A DNA stretch of 64,000 nucleotides from Odiellus spinosus (GCA_963920705.1 OY987227.1:12689602-12753601); one strand, 5' to 3'. Positions 24,561-37,270 are shown, counted from the stretch's first letter. Numbers and translations are program-made. The notes: generated by a model from the letters alone, not told the origin.

Positions 24561-27500
24561 CCCGACTGACACGGTGCTACCATCTAGAACGGAGAAAAAT
24601 GGAAAATAAAGGCGATTAATTAGAGATTGAAATATAGTTCTAAGAACTTGTAAGTGTTGGTGAAATGCAAACTTTAACAACGCTAAACTCCATCGGGTAA
24701 CCGAAGGAAGTAACTACACGTACACGTACGCGATCTTGGTACAGTTTCTCAACTTTTAAAACATTAAAATTTGTGAATTTAAAAACCGTTAATTATTTAT
24801 ATAATATTTCAAATTAGTTAGGCTTACATAGTATTTAGACTATTTCAAATTAGACTATATAAACTAAGTAATCGTACGTACTATTTAAAATTAAGCCTAG
24901 CAGAATATATCTAAGTCTAACAAACTAATTAAAATTAGATAGAACATTTAAATTCCAATTAGGCATAACCTACTAATTTAAATTAGACGTAATACATGAT
25001 TGCCACAAAATTTATCATTCAAATTCGCTGGCAATTCCAGGTTTTTCATGACCTTCCTTGACCATTTAAAATAATTTTCCCTGACCAAATGATTATCCAA
25101 TAGCCATTCCCTCTCTTTTCCGTAAAGAGAGTCATATTTACAGAGATACCAAGTTTCTTGTAACAATTCCCTGATCTTTTGGCCAGTTTTTTAAATTTCC
25201 TGATTTTCCCTGACCTTTTGGCTAGTTTTTTTTAATTTCCTGACCTTTTATAGCCCCCTGAACTTTGTTAATTTTTGTTTATTTAATTCCCTGACTTTTC
25301 CCTGACATTCTGGCCAAATATTCAAATTCCCTGACTTTTCCAAATTCAAATTAGACCTACGATTCTTATTCAAATTAGATGTACGATTAGTATCAGCAAT
25401 CAACAATAAATACTCGTAAAAATACCGTTTTTTTTTTTTTTTTTTTAAGAAAATAGGTCGCTCTTATAACAAAAGCTTAGGAAGTTAAAATATAATTTGG
25501 AAAATTTGTTTGGAACATGAGCTCGTTTGTAGGGCGGATAAACACTTAGCGTATATCGTCCAATATTATGGATATGATCAACTGATTGGATGATAATGGA
25601 ATTATGAAATATCCCAATAGTATCGTTTCAGAGATTATTATATTCACTTTTTTTATCGATAACTCGTCAGACCAAGTGGTAAACAAATAAATTTCTCGTT
25701 GCATCATGATCATATTTGGAAATTGGGCACCATCGCTAAATATTGGAATCTTCATTCTTTCCGAGTGATAATTAATTAAGTAAATATATAAAATGACAGG
25801 CGTTTGTCTTGTTCCACTTATTAATATAACAGGATCGTCAATGTAGACTGTATTATATTTTATTTAGTTCTTAATACTATGGAACAGAATTGAACCGAAT
25901 TTATATCATGGCTTACTACTAATGAAATACGTAGTGATGTATAGAGCTTTATCTGAGCCCCTGTCGTATCGACACTAAATTAAATAAGTTTAGATAACAA
26001 TTTTTGAGTATTTGATAATAATCAAACATACAGATGTTACCGTCTAACGTAGAAAAATATTTATGTACTGTACAGTGACGATTCTGTTATTCAAAATAAT
26101 AGAGAGATATTTTAATATTCTTAAAGGTTATAATAAAAAATGCAGTCAACGTTATCGTATAACTAAAACAATGTGTAGCATCTCTTTGTGATAAATAATT
26201 ATATTTTACAAAATATAAATAAGCTTAGAATATTATTAAATTCGTTTGCGAAATTGCAACTTCATGGTTAAGAAAAAAACAGTTTTAATTTTAACGAAAC
26301 AGTTGAATTACGAATAAATTTGACTAATATTTGTAATACGAATCAACTGAGGACCTCCGCGTATGTTTTTTCGTCAAATAACGACGGATTAGAGTCGAAA
26401 AAAAAAATATTAAACATTACGTTTGTAAAAAAAATCTAGGAAGACATAATTACGAAAGTTAGGGAATAATAAGATTCGTTTCCCCATTTTCTATCTCCAT
26501 CTCTATATTACTTCTAAAGTGGTACTGACGCATTATTTTAAAATGTAGATTATTATCTGAACCAGTAATAAAATCTAGTCAGTTTAAAGAGCCTTTCACG
26601 CGAGTTAATTTTTACTTAAAACTATAGTTGGAGTAATTTAAATGGTCCAAACTAGTTGGTTTGTGTGAATTAAATTGGTCAAGTTGGTGACCCCCAAAAA
26701 ATTTTGTTATAAGTTATAACCAAATACTTCCGTTTTTAGCCAAAAGGAACCTTTATTCGAGGTGGAGTTTGCTCGAGGGTGGGCCATGATCGGCAGTGTA
26801 TTTTATCCGAGGCAGCTCGAGTCTTTTTTCAACCACAAGAGTGTGTCCGGGTTATTCGTAATGCATGCTGGTAAATTTATACTGCCAGCAGGGGGATAAT
26901 CACTACTATTCGTATCGTATTTTATATTATACTTCTCTAAAGATTCCTACATATAATATACATTGTTGAAGGAATCTTGAATACCAATAATAATCAGGTC
27001 CGTACCCCTTTAAGGCGAGATACGAGTGCCGGGTGGATAATAGGAAAATGTAGGCACGTACGATAAACGCTATACACTTTTTGCGATCTCTCGCGTGGAT
27101 TGGAGCGTGCCTTTATACATTTCGTAACGGGGGGAGGGTATCGGAAAAAGCACGCGACATTTTGAGCTTCCAACACGAGCAAACTTACAATCCCTTCTCT
27201 CTATTATTTGATTTCTAACCGAGATACGAGGGAATCTCGATTCGTAGGATCTCAAATCATAAACTGTCTTTGAATTAAGATATATATTATAACGCGGGGA
27301 GTTTGGGTAGCAAAAATAATGATTCTTCAATTATTATATCGGGTGGACTTTTCAATTGCGTAAAATGTATCGAACAAACTTATAAGTGACCTAAGATAAC
27401 GTCGCGAAAAGCGGTTTTCGAATTAAGATTTAAAGAACTTCTGAGTTTGTAATTGAATATACGAATCTCTTCCTCTCATTTTTCTTTTCAAACGATTTTA

Positions 27501-28814
27501 ACGAACGTTACTTATTTCCCATTGAACGCGATTACGCGATTTACGAGGAAAGGTCGACATTTAAGGAATAAACAGATTTAATTGGATGAGAAGGGACCGA
27601 AGGAAATATTCCGAGGAAAAAATCGTATCCATTTTGATTGCGCGATAATATATGTTAAAGGTCATGACGAATGAACTTCTTATCTTACAATGCACGGTTT
27701 TAATACCAGCATAATAATTATATATACTTGAAATAACATATATACCGAACAAGGTTTCGTAAGAAATTTTCCTGACTTATCCAGGTTTTCTTGACCTTTT
27801 TTTTTAATAATTTCCCTTATCACGGGGGAATAACAAGACACCGGAGTAGTAACATAGATGATAAACAAAAGGGTTATATAGAATATATACGATTAATTAT
27901 AATCGTTTGCAAAAGTATACAAACAAGAGATTCAGAGATGCATTAAAAGACCTATTTGGTCTGAAATTTCCCCCTTTAAAATCATCTTCCTAGCTTTGAC
28001 TGTACAATAGTTGATATTATAAAAGAACTTGTGGGAGCGACATCTTGTAAGAATGTTGCTAACTACGTCACGAAATCACGTGGCGTTAAGGTTATACGGG
28101 GCAGTTATTTCCTTTTTCATGAAACGGTAGGGGCCAGATGGCTCAGAAACCACTCGGGAGAGACCCGACCTTGAGAGCTGACACGGATATTGAAAAAATA
28201 AGCTTAAGAAATGCTCGATGCTCACGAGCCTATGAGCTTTTCGATCTATAACGTGACTGATGATGTAAACGACAACATACCTAAGTAAGCTCTTCCCCTT
28301 TTAAGATAGCAAGTATTTGCTACGGTCATCTGCTAAGCTACAAAAGAAGGCGACTTTAAAGGAGCTTTAAAAATCGCGTTTTCAAACAAGAATCTAAATT
28401 TAAATCGTCAAAACAAAGGTGAAGTTTAAATCAAACTTTTCGTTTAACCAATATTAATATGCTTCAAGTGACAGAGAAGAGTGTATATAAATGGATTTGA
28501 AATAAGCTGCTCTTGGAAAAGCGAAAGCTAAATTTTGAAAAACGCTGATTGAAATATATTGATTATATATAATCTTTAATAGTAAGGCCTAGTTTTTATG
28601 TAACCTCGCACGAACAACCCTGCAATGATTTGTTATAAAATTCGGTAACTTTAACAAAGAAAAAAAACTTACGAACCCAAACAGATTCATTTCCTCTTCA
28701 AAATTTCAATTTTGTAATAAAAAAAAGGCGGTCACATTTTTTGGTCTTCTTATTTAATCTCAAAGCTAAGAAATTTCATAACTATATATTAGGAGAATAC
28801 TTTCGTTTACGTTC
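24561..28814. other. Non-coding DNA with degenerate repeat blocks
   Basis: No coding exon recognised. From about 24790 to 25000 there are repeated, degenerate copies of AATTAGGCTTA-like and AAATTAGAC-like motifs, resembling the inverted form of the TAAGCCTAATT minisatellite core. From about 25010 to 25345 and at 27766-27806 there are loose repeats of TTTCCCTGACCTTTTGGC and related forms. The rest is AT-rich unique-looking DNA. Confidence 0.5.
25010..25345. repeat. Degenerate CCCTGACCTTTTGGC-type repeat cluster
   Basis: At least six imperfect copies of a motif around TTCCCTGACCTTTTGGCTAG/TTTTTAATTT follow each other at irregular spacing. It resembles single loci elsewhere in the window (27.77, 40.4 and 40.7 kb) and the unit of the 32-bp array at 39.2 kb, which also contains TTTCCCTGATTTTTCCAGG. 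Confidence 0.6.
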
Positions 28815-28817
28815 TTA
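28815..28817. other. Target-site duplication TTA, left copy
   Basis: The three bases TTA sit immediately outside the left end of the Harbinger element. An identical TTA sits outside the right end (32244-32246). A 3-bp TTA/TAA duplication is the signature of PIF/Harbinger insertion. Confidence 0.9.
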
Positions 28818-29069
28818 AGGTACGACCAGACTACGTGATTTTTTCGCTTCGCTCGTTACGTAACGCTCGCGCGCGTGGTACGTCTATTCGCGAACATCAA
28901 ACACACATACAAAATTCGCGCCTAAGCCGAGAGCGCAAGCCTTCGCGAACGACGCGAAATTGTTTCGCCCGCCAAAGATTTTCGCTTCGCTCGCGTCCTC
29001 GCGACCAATTGAAGAGCATCTGCGCATCTTTAGCGCATATTCCAGTATCCGGCTAACCGTCGTCTGCTA
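28818..29069 (+). repeat. Left terminal inverted repeat of the Harbinger element (252 bp)
   Basis: Matches the complement of 31992-32243 over 252 bp with two differences noted by eye (near 28919 and 28927). It is CpG-rich, with several GCTTCGCTCG and TCGCGAAC motifs, unlike the AT-rich interior. The accessory gene starts 54 bp inside it, so the repeat probably holds the promoter. A 73-codon frame inside the repeat is mirrored at the other end and is not a gene. Confidence 0.95.
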
Positions 29070-29122
29070 GATAACAAACTATTTTTTTTGTGCTGACTGC
29101 TGGGTACACTTAAAAAGTTAAA

Positions 29123-30175
29123 ATGAGTTGCAGAACTAGTACAGTAATTAATGATGAAGAACTGATTAGTGAAGTTAGAAATTTTCCTGAGCTATGGAAT
29201 TCGAAACTACAGATTTATAAGAATACGAGAAACAAAGACGCGGCGTGGATACGAATTTCAGAAAGAATGAAGTATTCTAGTAAGTTTATACCAAGGCTTA
29301 TTTTTAACTTCCCTCGTTATTTGTGATTAATTAAGAAATTTTCATTTTAGTTGATGATTTAAAAGCTAAATGGAAGGCTCTTCGAGATAAGTACGTTCGG
29401 GAGAAAAAAGCATTGGTTTTTACCCAGTTAAGTGGTAGTGAAGTATCCACAAGAGACACTTGGGATCTATTTGAATTGATGGACTTTTTAAAGGATACCA
29501 TAAAACCTAGAAAGTATAAACAAATCATTACAATTATCTTGTTGGCAATGACTACTTTTCCCTCATTGTTCTTGAACCAAAAAAATATTAATTAAATTTT
29601 AATTTTACTGTAGAACGATAAGTAGCATGACCTACGGAAAAAGGAGTGACGAGGATATAGTTTCTGCTGCGAATTCTAAGCAAGCTGAAACAATGAATGA
29701 GCTGACAATTGAAACTAATTTGGGAGATTTTGTAATTGAACCAATTCCTGAATCAGATGTTGAAGACACGCCGAATAAACAAACTAGCACGATGGAAAAT
29801 CCTCCAAAACCATCAACCAGCTCTTCAAGCTCAGGATTTACACCGAACCGAAACCAAAGTCCATTATCATCTGACAATGCTACCGCTGGGAAAACTTTAA
29901 ATGACAGTGCGAGTTGTTCTAACAAGAAACCTAGATTGAGTAAGAAAGATCCGTACGAACAAACATTACTCAAAATATGGAAGGAAAATAGTGAAATAAT
30001 TAGTAAATCTGAAAATCAAGAATCTGAGGAATTGTTTTTATTAAGTTTAAAAACTGATTTAAAGTCTTTAGAACCCAAATATCAAAGACAAGCTAAGCAA
30101 AAAATTTTAAAAGTTCTTGATGATTTAATTACTGAACAAGAAGCTGAACAAAAGAATAGGGCTTTAAACCATTAA
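29123..30175 (+). CDS. Harbinger accessory protein with MADF and BESS motifs (3 exons)
   Basis: Probable DNA-binding partner of the transposase, taking the place of the Myb-like protein of other Harbinger elements. My model has exons 29123-29279, 29351-29513 and 29614-30175, joined by GTAAGT..TAG and GTATAA..TAG introns of 71 and 100 bp; phases agree and give 293 residues. Residues about 10-95 form a MADF domain (ELISEVRNFPELW, then DLKAKWKALRDKYVREKK). Residues about 160-220 are Ser/Pro/Asn-rich and probably disordered. Residues about 245-279 form a BESS-type protein-interaction motif (EELFLLSLKTDLKSL). AATAAA follows at 30199-30204. It is convergent with the transposase. No breaks are seen. 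MADF-BESS genes also occur as host genes, but the position inside the inverted repeats ties this one to the element. Confidence 0.9.
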
Positions 30176-30610
30176 CTAAATATTTGTACATTGTTTGAAA
30201 TAAAAAAATTGAGCCAGGAAATAATTGTTTAATTAAGATTTTATTTTTTTAGGTGCCAGAAAATAATTGCAATTCAAATAATTATAATTAAATTTGATAA
30301 AACCAGGTTCAATTACATAAGCAAGTTTTGTCATTTTTATTAATCAATATCGAATATAAATTTGATTTCATAAAAAATTGTTTTTGTCATTTTGTTCAAT
30401 TAAAATATATAAATGAATCTGGTTTAATAAATATCGAAAATATCTTTTTTAACAATGTGATAAATTAATTTGGGGTAAACAATATACATTTTTTTGGTTA
30501 AATAATATAGAATATAAATTTGGTTTAAATAATATAGAATTTACTAAATAAATTAAAATACCCGTCTTTTCATAGGGTTCTCCAGCAGATTTAGCTTTAC
30601 TATAATAAGT
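30176..30610. other. AT-rich spacer between the two convergent transposon genes
   Basis: Holds the 3' ends of both transcripts, including AATAAA at 30199-30204 for the + strand gene. It contains degenerate repeats of an AATATAGAATATAAATTTGG-like phrase. No coding capacity is seen. Confidence 0.6.
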
Positions 30611-31980
30611 TTATGCAGATTGATCTCTGTGTCTACCTTGCCAACCTACTTTTCCACTTCCAATAAAATAATTTTTCAAATAGTCTCTTATAACTTTGTT
30701 GATTTGTTTATGCCCTCTAGTACCTTGGCGTGGAAGATTAGTTAAATTAGCATTCAATAGATCTTTCCTCCAATCTCCTTCTTGAAATTGGCCGTTTTCG
30801 TCGATGTAATCTGAAAATTTTTGGGGGCAATAGGTTCTTACTTTCAATTCTTCGTCGTTATGCATTAGAAAGTTATGTAAACAGACAACAGCTTTGACAA
30901 TTTCACACGCATTTTCTGGATTAAGACCAATAGAGATTCTTAAAACCCTAAATCTAACACTTGAAATTCCAAATGCATTCTCAATGCAGCGTCTTGCTCG
31001 AGATAGCCTATAATTGTAGATATCTTCATCATCAGGGAGACACCTTCCAGAATATGGCCTCATCAAATGTGTTTGCAGTGGAAAGGCTTCATCCCCAACA
31101 AAACAGAAAGGAAGTTCAAGGCCATTTTTTTCTATCTTTCTTGGGCTAGGGAAAAAGTTGTCATCTTGTACAGCTTTCCCCAAATCGCAAGCCGCAAACA
31201 CCCCACCATCACTAATACGCCCAAAATTTCCAATATCAACGTAATTAAATTGATAGTTCGCATCACATGAAGCCATTAAAACAATGCTATGGTGCCCTTT
31301 ATAATTGAAGTATTGTGATCCGGCATTTCGAGGAGCTACAAGTTGAATGTGCTTGCCGTCAATGGCGCCAACACAATTTGGAAAGTTCCATTTCCTGAAG
31401 AACTCGAGAGCAGTTTTCAGCATGGATTCTTTTGTCATTGGCGGTAAATACAAAGGCTGGAGCACATCCCATATTACCCTACAGGTTTCTGGGATTATTT
31501 CGGTTACTGTGGATTTTCCCATTCGAAATGCTAAGGACAGTGACCGGTAGCTATCACCGGTTGACAAATACCTAGAAAACCAAATTAATGTTTATTCGCT
31601 GGTGGTGCTTCGATGCTACAGAATTTCACAGTAGCTTACCTTAGCGTTAAATAAAGCCTTTCTTCAGCTGATATACTTTTCCGTAAATGTGTCTCTTGTT
31701 TTGATAGACGGGGCTGAACCAAGTTCAATAAAAAATCAAATTGTGCAGGAATTAATCGGCAATATTCAACATAAAGAGAGTCGTCGTACACCTCAAAATA
31801 TAGCCGCAGTTTGGGAATCAGGTTATGATAGTCGCCATCTCTTTCCCTATCCAAAAATACTTCACGAACCCAAATCCTTCTTCTTCTTTTTATTCTTTTT
31901 CGGTGATTAAGCAACAAAAGCGAGAATATTGCCAAATTATTTATTTCTAAACGCTTCCTCAAAACTCTAGGAGGAGACAT
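30611..31980 (-). CDS. PIF/Harbinger DDE transposase (2 exons)
   Basis: Catalyses excision and insertion of the element. My model has exon 1 at 31980-31640 and exon 2 at 31571-30611. The 68-bp intron has GTAAGC and TAG ends and splits an Arg codon in phase, giving 433 residues. The N-terminal part is Arg/Lys-rich (RKRIKRRRRIW near residue 30). A helix-turn-helix-like segment follows across the splice site (YLSTGDSYRSLSLAFRMGKS). The DDE domain shows GAIDGKHI (D about 185), FVGDEAFPL (D about 274) and RRCIENAFG (E about 311), with 36 residues between the last two acidic residues, all as expected for an active site. It ends RDQSA before TAA. Length and motifs are full for the family. The start lies just inside the right inverted repeat, so that repeat likely carries the promoter. 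Confidence 0.96.
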
Positions 31981-31991
31981 TTTTTAAGTTG

Positions 31992-32243
31992 TAGCAGACG
32001 ACGGTTAGCCGGATACTGGAATATGCGCTAAAGATGCGCAGATGCTCTTCAATTGGTCGCGAGGACGCGAGCGAAGCGAAAATCTTTGGCGGGCGAAACA
32101 ATTTCGCGTCGTTCGCGAAGGCTTGCGCTCTCGGCGTAGGCGCGAATTTTGAATGTGTGTTTGATGTTCGCGAATAGACGTACCACGCGCGCGAGCGTTA
32201 CGTAACGAGCGAAGCGAAAAAATCACGTAGTCTGGTCGTACCT
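31992..32243 (-). repeat. Right terminal inverted repeat of the Harbinger element (252 bp)
   Basis: Inverted copy of 28818-29069 with two differences by eye. It ends TCTGGTCGTACCT directly before the TTA duplication. The transposase start codon (31980) is 12 bp inside its inner edge, so transcription of that gene most likely begins within this repeat. Confidence 0.95.
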
Positions 32244-32246
32244 TTA
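32244..32246. other. Target-site duplication TTA, right copy
   Basis: Matches 28815-28817. Removing the element and one copy would leave the empty site GTTC-TTA-GAAA. Confidence 0.9.
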
Positions 32247-35200
32247 GAAACAAGCCCCTATTTAATTGAAAAGAACTAATAATACATCTAGTATATTCGC
32301 CCCATTTTAAGACAGTTCATATATATATATGCTGGGGATACAAAAAATTCCGGGACTTTTACATCCAAAGTAAAATTCCTTCCACGTTTATCCAATTAAA
32401 ATTTCCTCTCTGTCTCATTTTTTTATTCTTTAGAAAGGCAGAAGAGCTAGTCGCTAAGTAAAAATATTTTTATCGTCTCCAAAGCTTGCTAGCTTTTCGA
32501 ATTTGGAAAAGACTAGGGTTTAAAGGAAGGTTGAAATGTCAAAGCAAATTATTCTATTATTTACGAAAGAAAAAAGCCTAAAAACCATAATACAAAAATG
32601 TATGGCCTAAAATTCTTGGTTTCTTTATAACTATTTGTAAATAATTAATTGCGTTAAATAGTTAATTATCTTATTGGTAGATTGTCATAAGAAATAATTT
32701 AATAAATTAATAAGTTCATACTAAAGAACTAAATACTGAATTTGAAAATCATAAAATAATTTTGTATTTTCCCTGTCCTACCAGTTTTTAACTTTTTCCA
32801 TTTCCCTTAATTACTTTTAAAGATAATCCAAAATAATGAACCAAACATTTTGGTCATTGACGTGTAAAAAAAAATAATAAAATTAATTAAAACAGTAATA
32901 TAAAAATAACCAAAGGTTTAAATTATTTTTTGTTCAGGTGGTAAATAATAAAAAATAATAAAAAAAATATTACCGGTACAGAAAACGTTAAAATATTAAA
33001 TTATGACGTCATTAAATTGAAAAAAACTTTGAAATCCAAAAACTCTAACCTATAAACTTGGTTCCATTGTTATTATTCGAAAAAAAAAGTCCTACAACAA
33101 AATCATACAAAAACTATACCTTTAAATTAATCTGATATTTGATTCTAATGAAAAAGAAAATATTTTTATTTTCATTCTTTTCATTTTCCCTTTAAAAGGA
33201 GGGGGCGAATCTCATTTTAATACGATTGCCCCGCGCCCAAAAGAAGAAGAAGATTGGAGAAAATTGGCCGTGTCAAGTCGAGCTGATATTAAATTCCTAG
33301 GTCTAGCCCCGGCCGCTTCTCTTCCTAGCTCAATATCCCAAAAAAGGCCAGCTTTCTAGTTCCCTTCTCTCTCTTATAACGCTCAGGGCTTTTCTCCCAA
33401 TTTTCTCTCACTCATTCGCTCTCTGTCTCTCTCTTTCTCTTTCGGATGGCGGGATCACACCCTTATATATCTCCACCCGCTAGTTCCCCTTAATCAAAAA
33501 GGCGCCTCGGAATCGGTTACGTAGAAAAATTCAAGCTCCGCTCTCCTTTCCAGACTTAATTGTGTGAATTTTTGACGTAGCGATAGAGAATAATTGCGTT
33601 TTAAAGATTGACGTTCTAATATATCTATTAAGGGTGGATTTAGGAAAAGTGGATAGAAAATATATTGATTAATAAATTACGAATAAAAATTGTAAATTTA
33701 ATTTTAGATTTAATTAAAATTTCCGAGGGAGATAAGTTTTCATGTCCTACAGTATGAGTTTAATTTCTTAAAATTTTGCGAACTGAAAGCTTTTAAAACC
33801 TTAACCAAATTATTATTAACTATTAAAACTAAACGGCTGAAAATAATTATCGCGAATTTCAAAGAGACCATCGATATACTTTTGTTAAGAACTCTAAAAT
33901 TCCAGTCTTTACATTGCTTTTAATAAGTAAAAAGGTAGAAGTAATCTCTACCATAATCCAGACATTATCATCACGCTCAAAAATAGGAATAAATTAAAAC
34001 TGATTGAAAAATAACTTACAGATACGAATGAATATTTTTTCACAAAATTGATATAATTAATGAAAGGCGCACACGCCACGCAACCTGATTATTAATAGCC
34101 TCCTTTCAGTAATATCTAATTCATATTCCGCTATGCCCATCTCTTAATTCATGGGTGTTACGCTAACATATAATATTATATATAGGAAAAGAGGGGAACT
34201 TCGATTAAATTGATTCTATACGGGGAGGAGAAACGCCTCAAATCACTCATATCATCCCGCCAAAACTTTGAACCGTTCGTGCGACGGCCAGAAAGATGAG
34301 GGGGCGGCTTTTTTTACGAGATCTATCCATATAATGAAGCTGAATAGAGAGAAAGACTAAGGATACATCGTATTTAAATATAATCATACAATTGATTATA
34401 ATTATAATTTCCTTATTAAATCGTCATTCATTGAACGTCGAAAGGCTAAATATCTTGCTTTTTCCTAATCCCCTTATCCCAGTTTCTCTCATTTTCCAAA
34501 AACATGCTCTTCATTCAGCCTCGATTCTCGTATAGAAACTATTATATTCGTGGTTAAAAGATGAATACGGAACAAAAATAAAAACCAGTGAAATTATAAT
34601 CTAAACCCGCTTCCATAAAACGTATCTTCATTTAAAATAATTCTTCGTATACTCGTCAATTCGTCCGCGTAGATAAAGGCAATAGATGTGAAAGTATATA
34701 TAAAAGAGATACGCATTATAATGTCTACAACCTCGGCGCTTTTGGCGGTATTGGCTATAAACTAATAGACAAAAGAGAGCGGAGAAAAATGGCTTTGGGA
34801 CGTGGCGTTTTAGGTCGCAATCTTTTCGTCTCATCTCTTAATGACAAACCTTCGGATAAGGGGGATAATTTGATCGTGGCCCGAATCTCCCCCTATAGAA
34901 AATCGAGCGCTGTAGAACGTAGAGTTTTGACAGAGTGGGCTCAGAATGGGGGTGGGTTCTTCTAGGATGAGACACGAGAGCGTGTTGAGGTTGTAAACAA
35001 AATGGCGTCCTGGGGCTCAGAGCGTACAGTCCAGGCCCCCTTTTCCATTACTAATATTGTTCCAATATAAAGGGGGTGGGTCAAACTTTACTCCATCGCC
35101 TTCCTCGGAGCTATACCCCTCTCTCCTTTCCCACGTATTCTTCAAGTGCTCTGATGGGAAATGTCAAGAGTGCTCGCGAGCAATTTCATTAAAAAGAGAT

Positions 35201-37196
35201 CGGCCCGCATCTCGATAATAAATTTCAATTTCCTTAATTGGAAGGCGAGTGATGCCCGAAAGTGTTCGGTGGGACGAAATTACAGGCCCATGCGGCTCCA
35301 TTGTTCCCTAATTTTAGATTGGATTCGTATTAAGGGTCCATCTTTTCAAACAAAGATACCCGTTGTTTAATATAGTTTAATTAATTTTATTATTTTAATT
35401 GAGGGTCAAGCTATACTTCAATTGAACTATGCAAAATGGGGCAAATGGGCCTTTCGAATGAAATTGTTATTCGTAACTAATATAAAATCAACGCGTGTCG
35501 TTGTTTTTATAATGGAATAAATGCACCGGTAGATTCTGATTCGAGACACTCTAGCGGCCGCAGTAGGTATAAATAGTGAAATCGGAGTTTGAGATATCTC
35601 GGAGTTGAGGGAAGACAATATAGCCAAGCGCGGCCCGCCTAAATTCGGTCCCTCTCTCCCGACTCAAAATATCGAGTCCAAACCACTAGAGCCAGACAGG
35701 GGTGTTGACCTTTTTGGCTGTTTTTAAGTGATGGGCTTATACGTTTATCTGGTTCTTGATATTATAGAGGAACACGGCTCTATCGAAGTGAAATAATATA
35801 TACTATATTCTTTTGGTAAATACGCGAATAACACCGCGTGTACTCAACAATTCATCAAACTAACGAAAAGCCGGAGACTCAAAGTGCTCTAGTAATTACG
35901 TAAATCGAAGTTTGCCAATAAATAGTTAATAAGGCCAAAAAGGCAAACCGGAAATGGATCAAAAATAACACAAACAAAAAAAGGAAAAAATAATAATAAA
36001 GAGAGAGAATACCGCCCCACTAATTTGCCTTAATTTCTAACTACCAATAAATTGTTTCCGTTCTCGCCTCTTTATTACGCAGAGTCGCGTTATATCCGTT
36101 TCGACATTCGCTCGCCTCGTAGATAGAAAAGATAAGCGGGGAACATTGCTACGTGCCCTTGAGCGGGTCGAGCTCGCGACTAAAAGTAAATATCTTTATT
36201 AATTAATTGACGAATAGATGATTAATTATTTTGTCAATCGTTGAAACCCGTATACAATTACAGAGAAGGGGATGAAAATATTAGATACTGAGAAACGTTG
36301 ACACCCAACGTTATTTTTATCATAGAAATTAACACGGGTCAAAGGTGGGTGCTGCCAACATCGTATATAACTTTCCGAACTTAAAATACGCGGCCAATAT
36401 ACTTTAACGTTTCAACACGAATTTTAAAGGACTACTTTTCTCCTTCGACGTTTTTAACACTCGGTATCAATCCGCCTCGGATTCGATCACGATATAAACT
36501 TCGCTTAAACTTGAAGATTATTATCGAGGTCGAGATCGGGGAGCCGGAAATTATTATTGGATCCTAATTAAGGGAGAGTTTTCGAATATATAGAATAATA
36601 TAGGAGAACAAACTTATACGTCGTATATGACTGGTGCTAATAGCTGGCCAAACCCTAAATAGCAGTTATCGGTCGGTGACTCTATCGTGTAGGATAGGAA
36701 GAGGCGGACCACGCACCATACCCCCCTCTCTCTTTCATCCTTCTCTTCGTACGAAAACGACACCGACAATTCTATAAACTCCGCATCAACATCCTCATTA
36801 ATTACCCGAAAACAGAAATTATTTACAGATATTATTTTTGATAAAAGCTTTTTAGCTAGACTGATTATAAGCACGACGGCGTCTAGCGCGTATATAGTTA
36901 CGCGGTTAACAAGAAAACAAATATTTATATACAGTTGTGGCTATGATTTTCAGCTTCTCATCCACTCAAAAGTGTTTCTCCGTTTTGAACTATACCTTCT
37001 GTAAAAGTTTCGATTTTTTTATAAGATGAATTTAACTCTAACCTAATTACGAGCTGGCTTGTACCAGATAGATGTTACTAAAGTACAGGGGTGTGCCAAA
37101 AGTCTACTTTCTAATGATTTAATCGGTTTTTGTCTAGGAGTTTGAAGAGAAAAGTTATGGGCATTTTAAGACTTTTGGATTGACTTGTTTAATTTA
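32247..37196. other. Non-coding DNA, no recognisable gene
   Basis: AT-rich DNA interrupted by CpG/GA/CT-rich blocks (33.2-33.55, 34.8-35.7, 36.05-36.9 kb). No exon of a known protein is recognised. Short frames in the CpG-rich blocks occur on both strands and are not convincing. Confidence 0.5.
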
Positions 37197-37270
37197 ATTT
37201 TTCCTTTGCATTTTAAATACATTTTTCCTTTGCATTTTAAATACATTTTTCCTTTGCATTTTTAAATAAA
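37197..37270. repeat. 24-bp tandem repeat, three copies
   Basis: TTCCTTTGCATTTTAAATAC plus ATTT is repeated three times head to tail, with small changes in the last copy. Seen directly. Confidence 0.85.

Larger units (their letters stand above)
28818..32243. mobile_element. Complete PIF/Harbinger DNA transposon
   Basis: A 3426-bp element bounded by 252-bp terminal inverted repeats and a TTA target-site duplication. The termini begin AGGTACGACCAGACTACG. It encodes the two proteins typical of the superfamily in convergent orientation: a DNA-binding accessory protein (here MADF-BESS, + strand) and a DDE transposase (- strand). Both have intact start, splice sites and stop. The two arms differ at only two positions by eye, which suggests recent insertion. 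The gene 3' ends are separated by about 435 bp of AT-rich DNA. Nothing in the sequence disables the element, so it could be autonomous; activity is inference. Confidence 0.96.

Noticed and set aside
28835-29056. 73-codon Arg-rich frame, with a matching frame at 32005-32253 on the other strand
   Set aside because: Both lie wholly inside the two inverted repeats of the Harbinger element and are the same sequence read twice. The arms are termini and not genes.
30961-31550. Several 62-67-codon + strand frames
   Set aside because: Antisense shadows of the transposase coding sequence.
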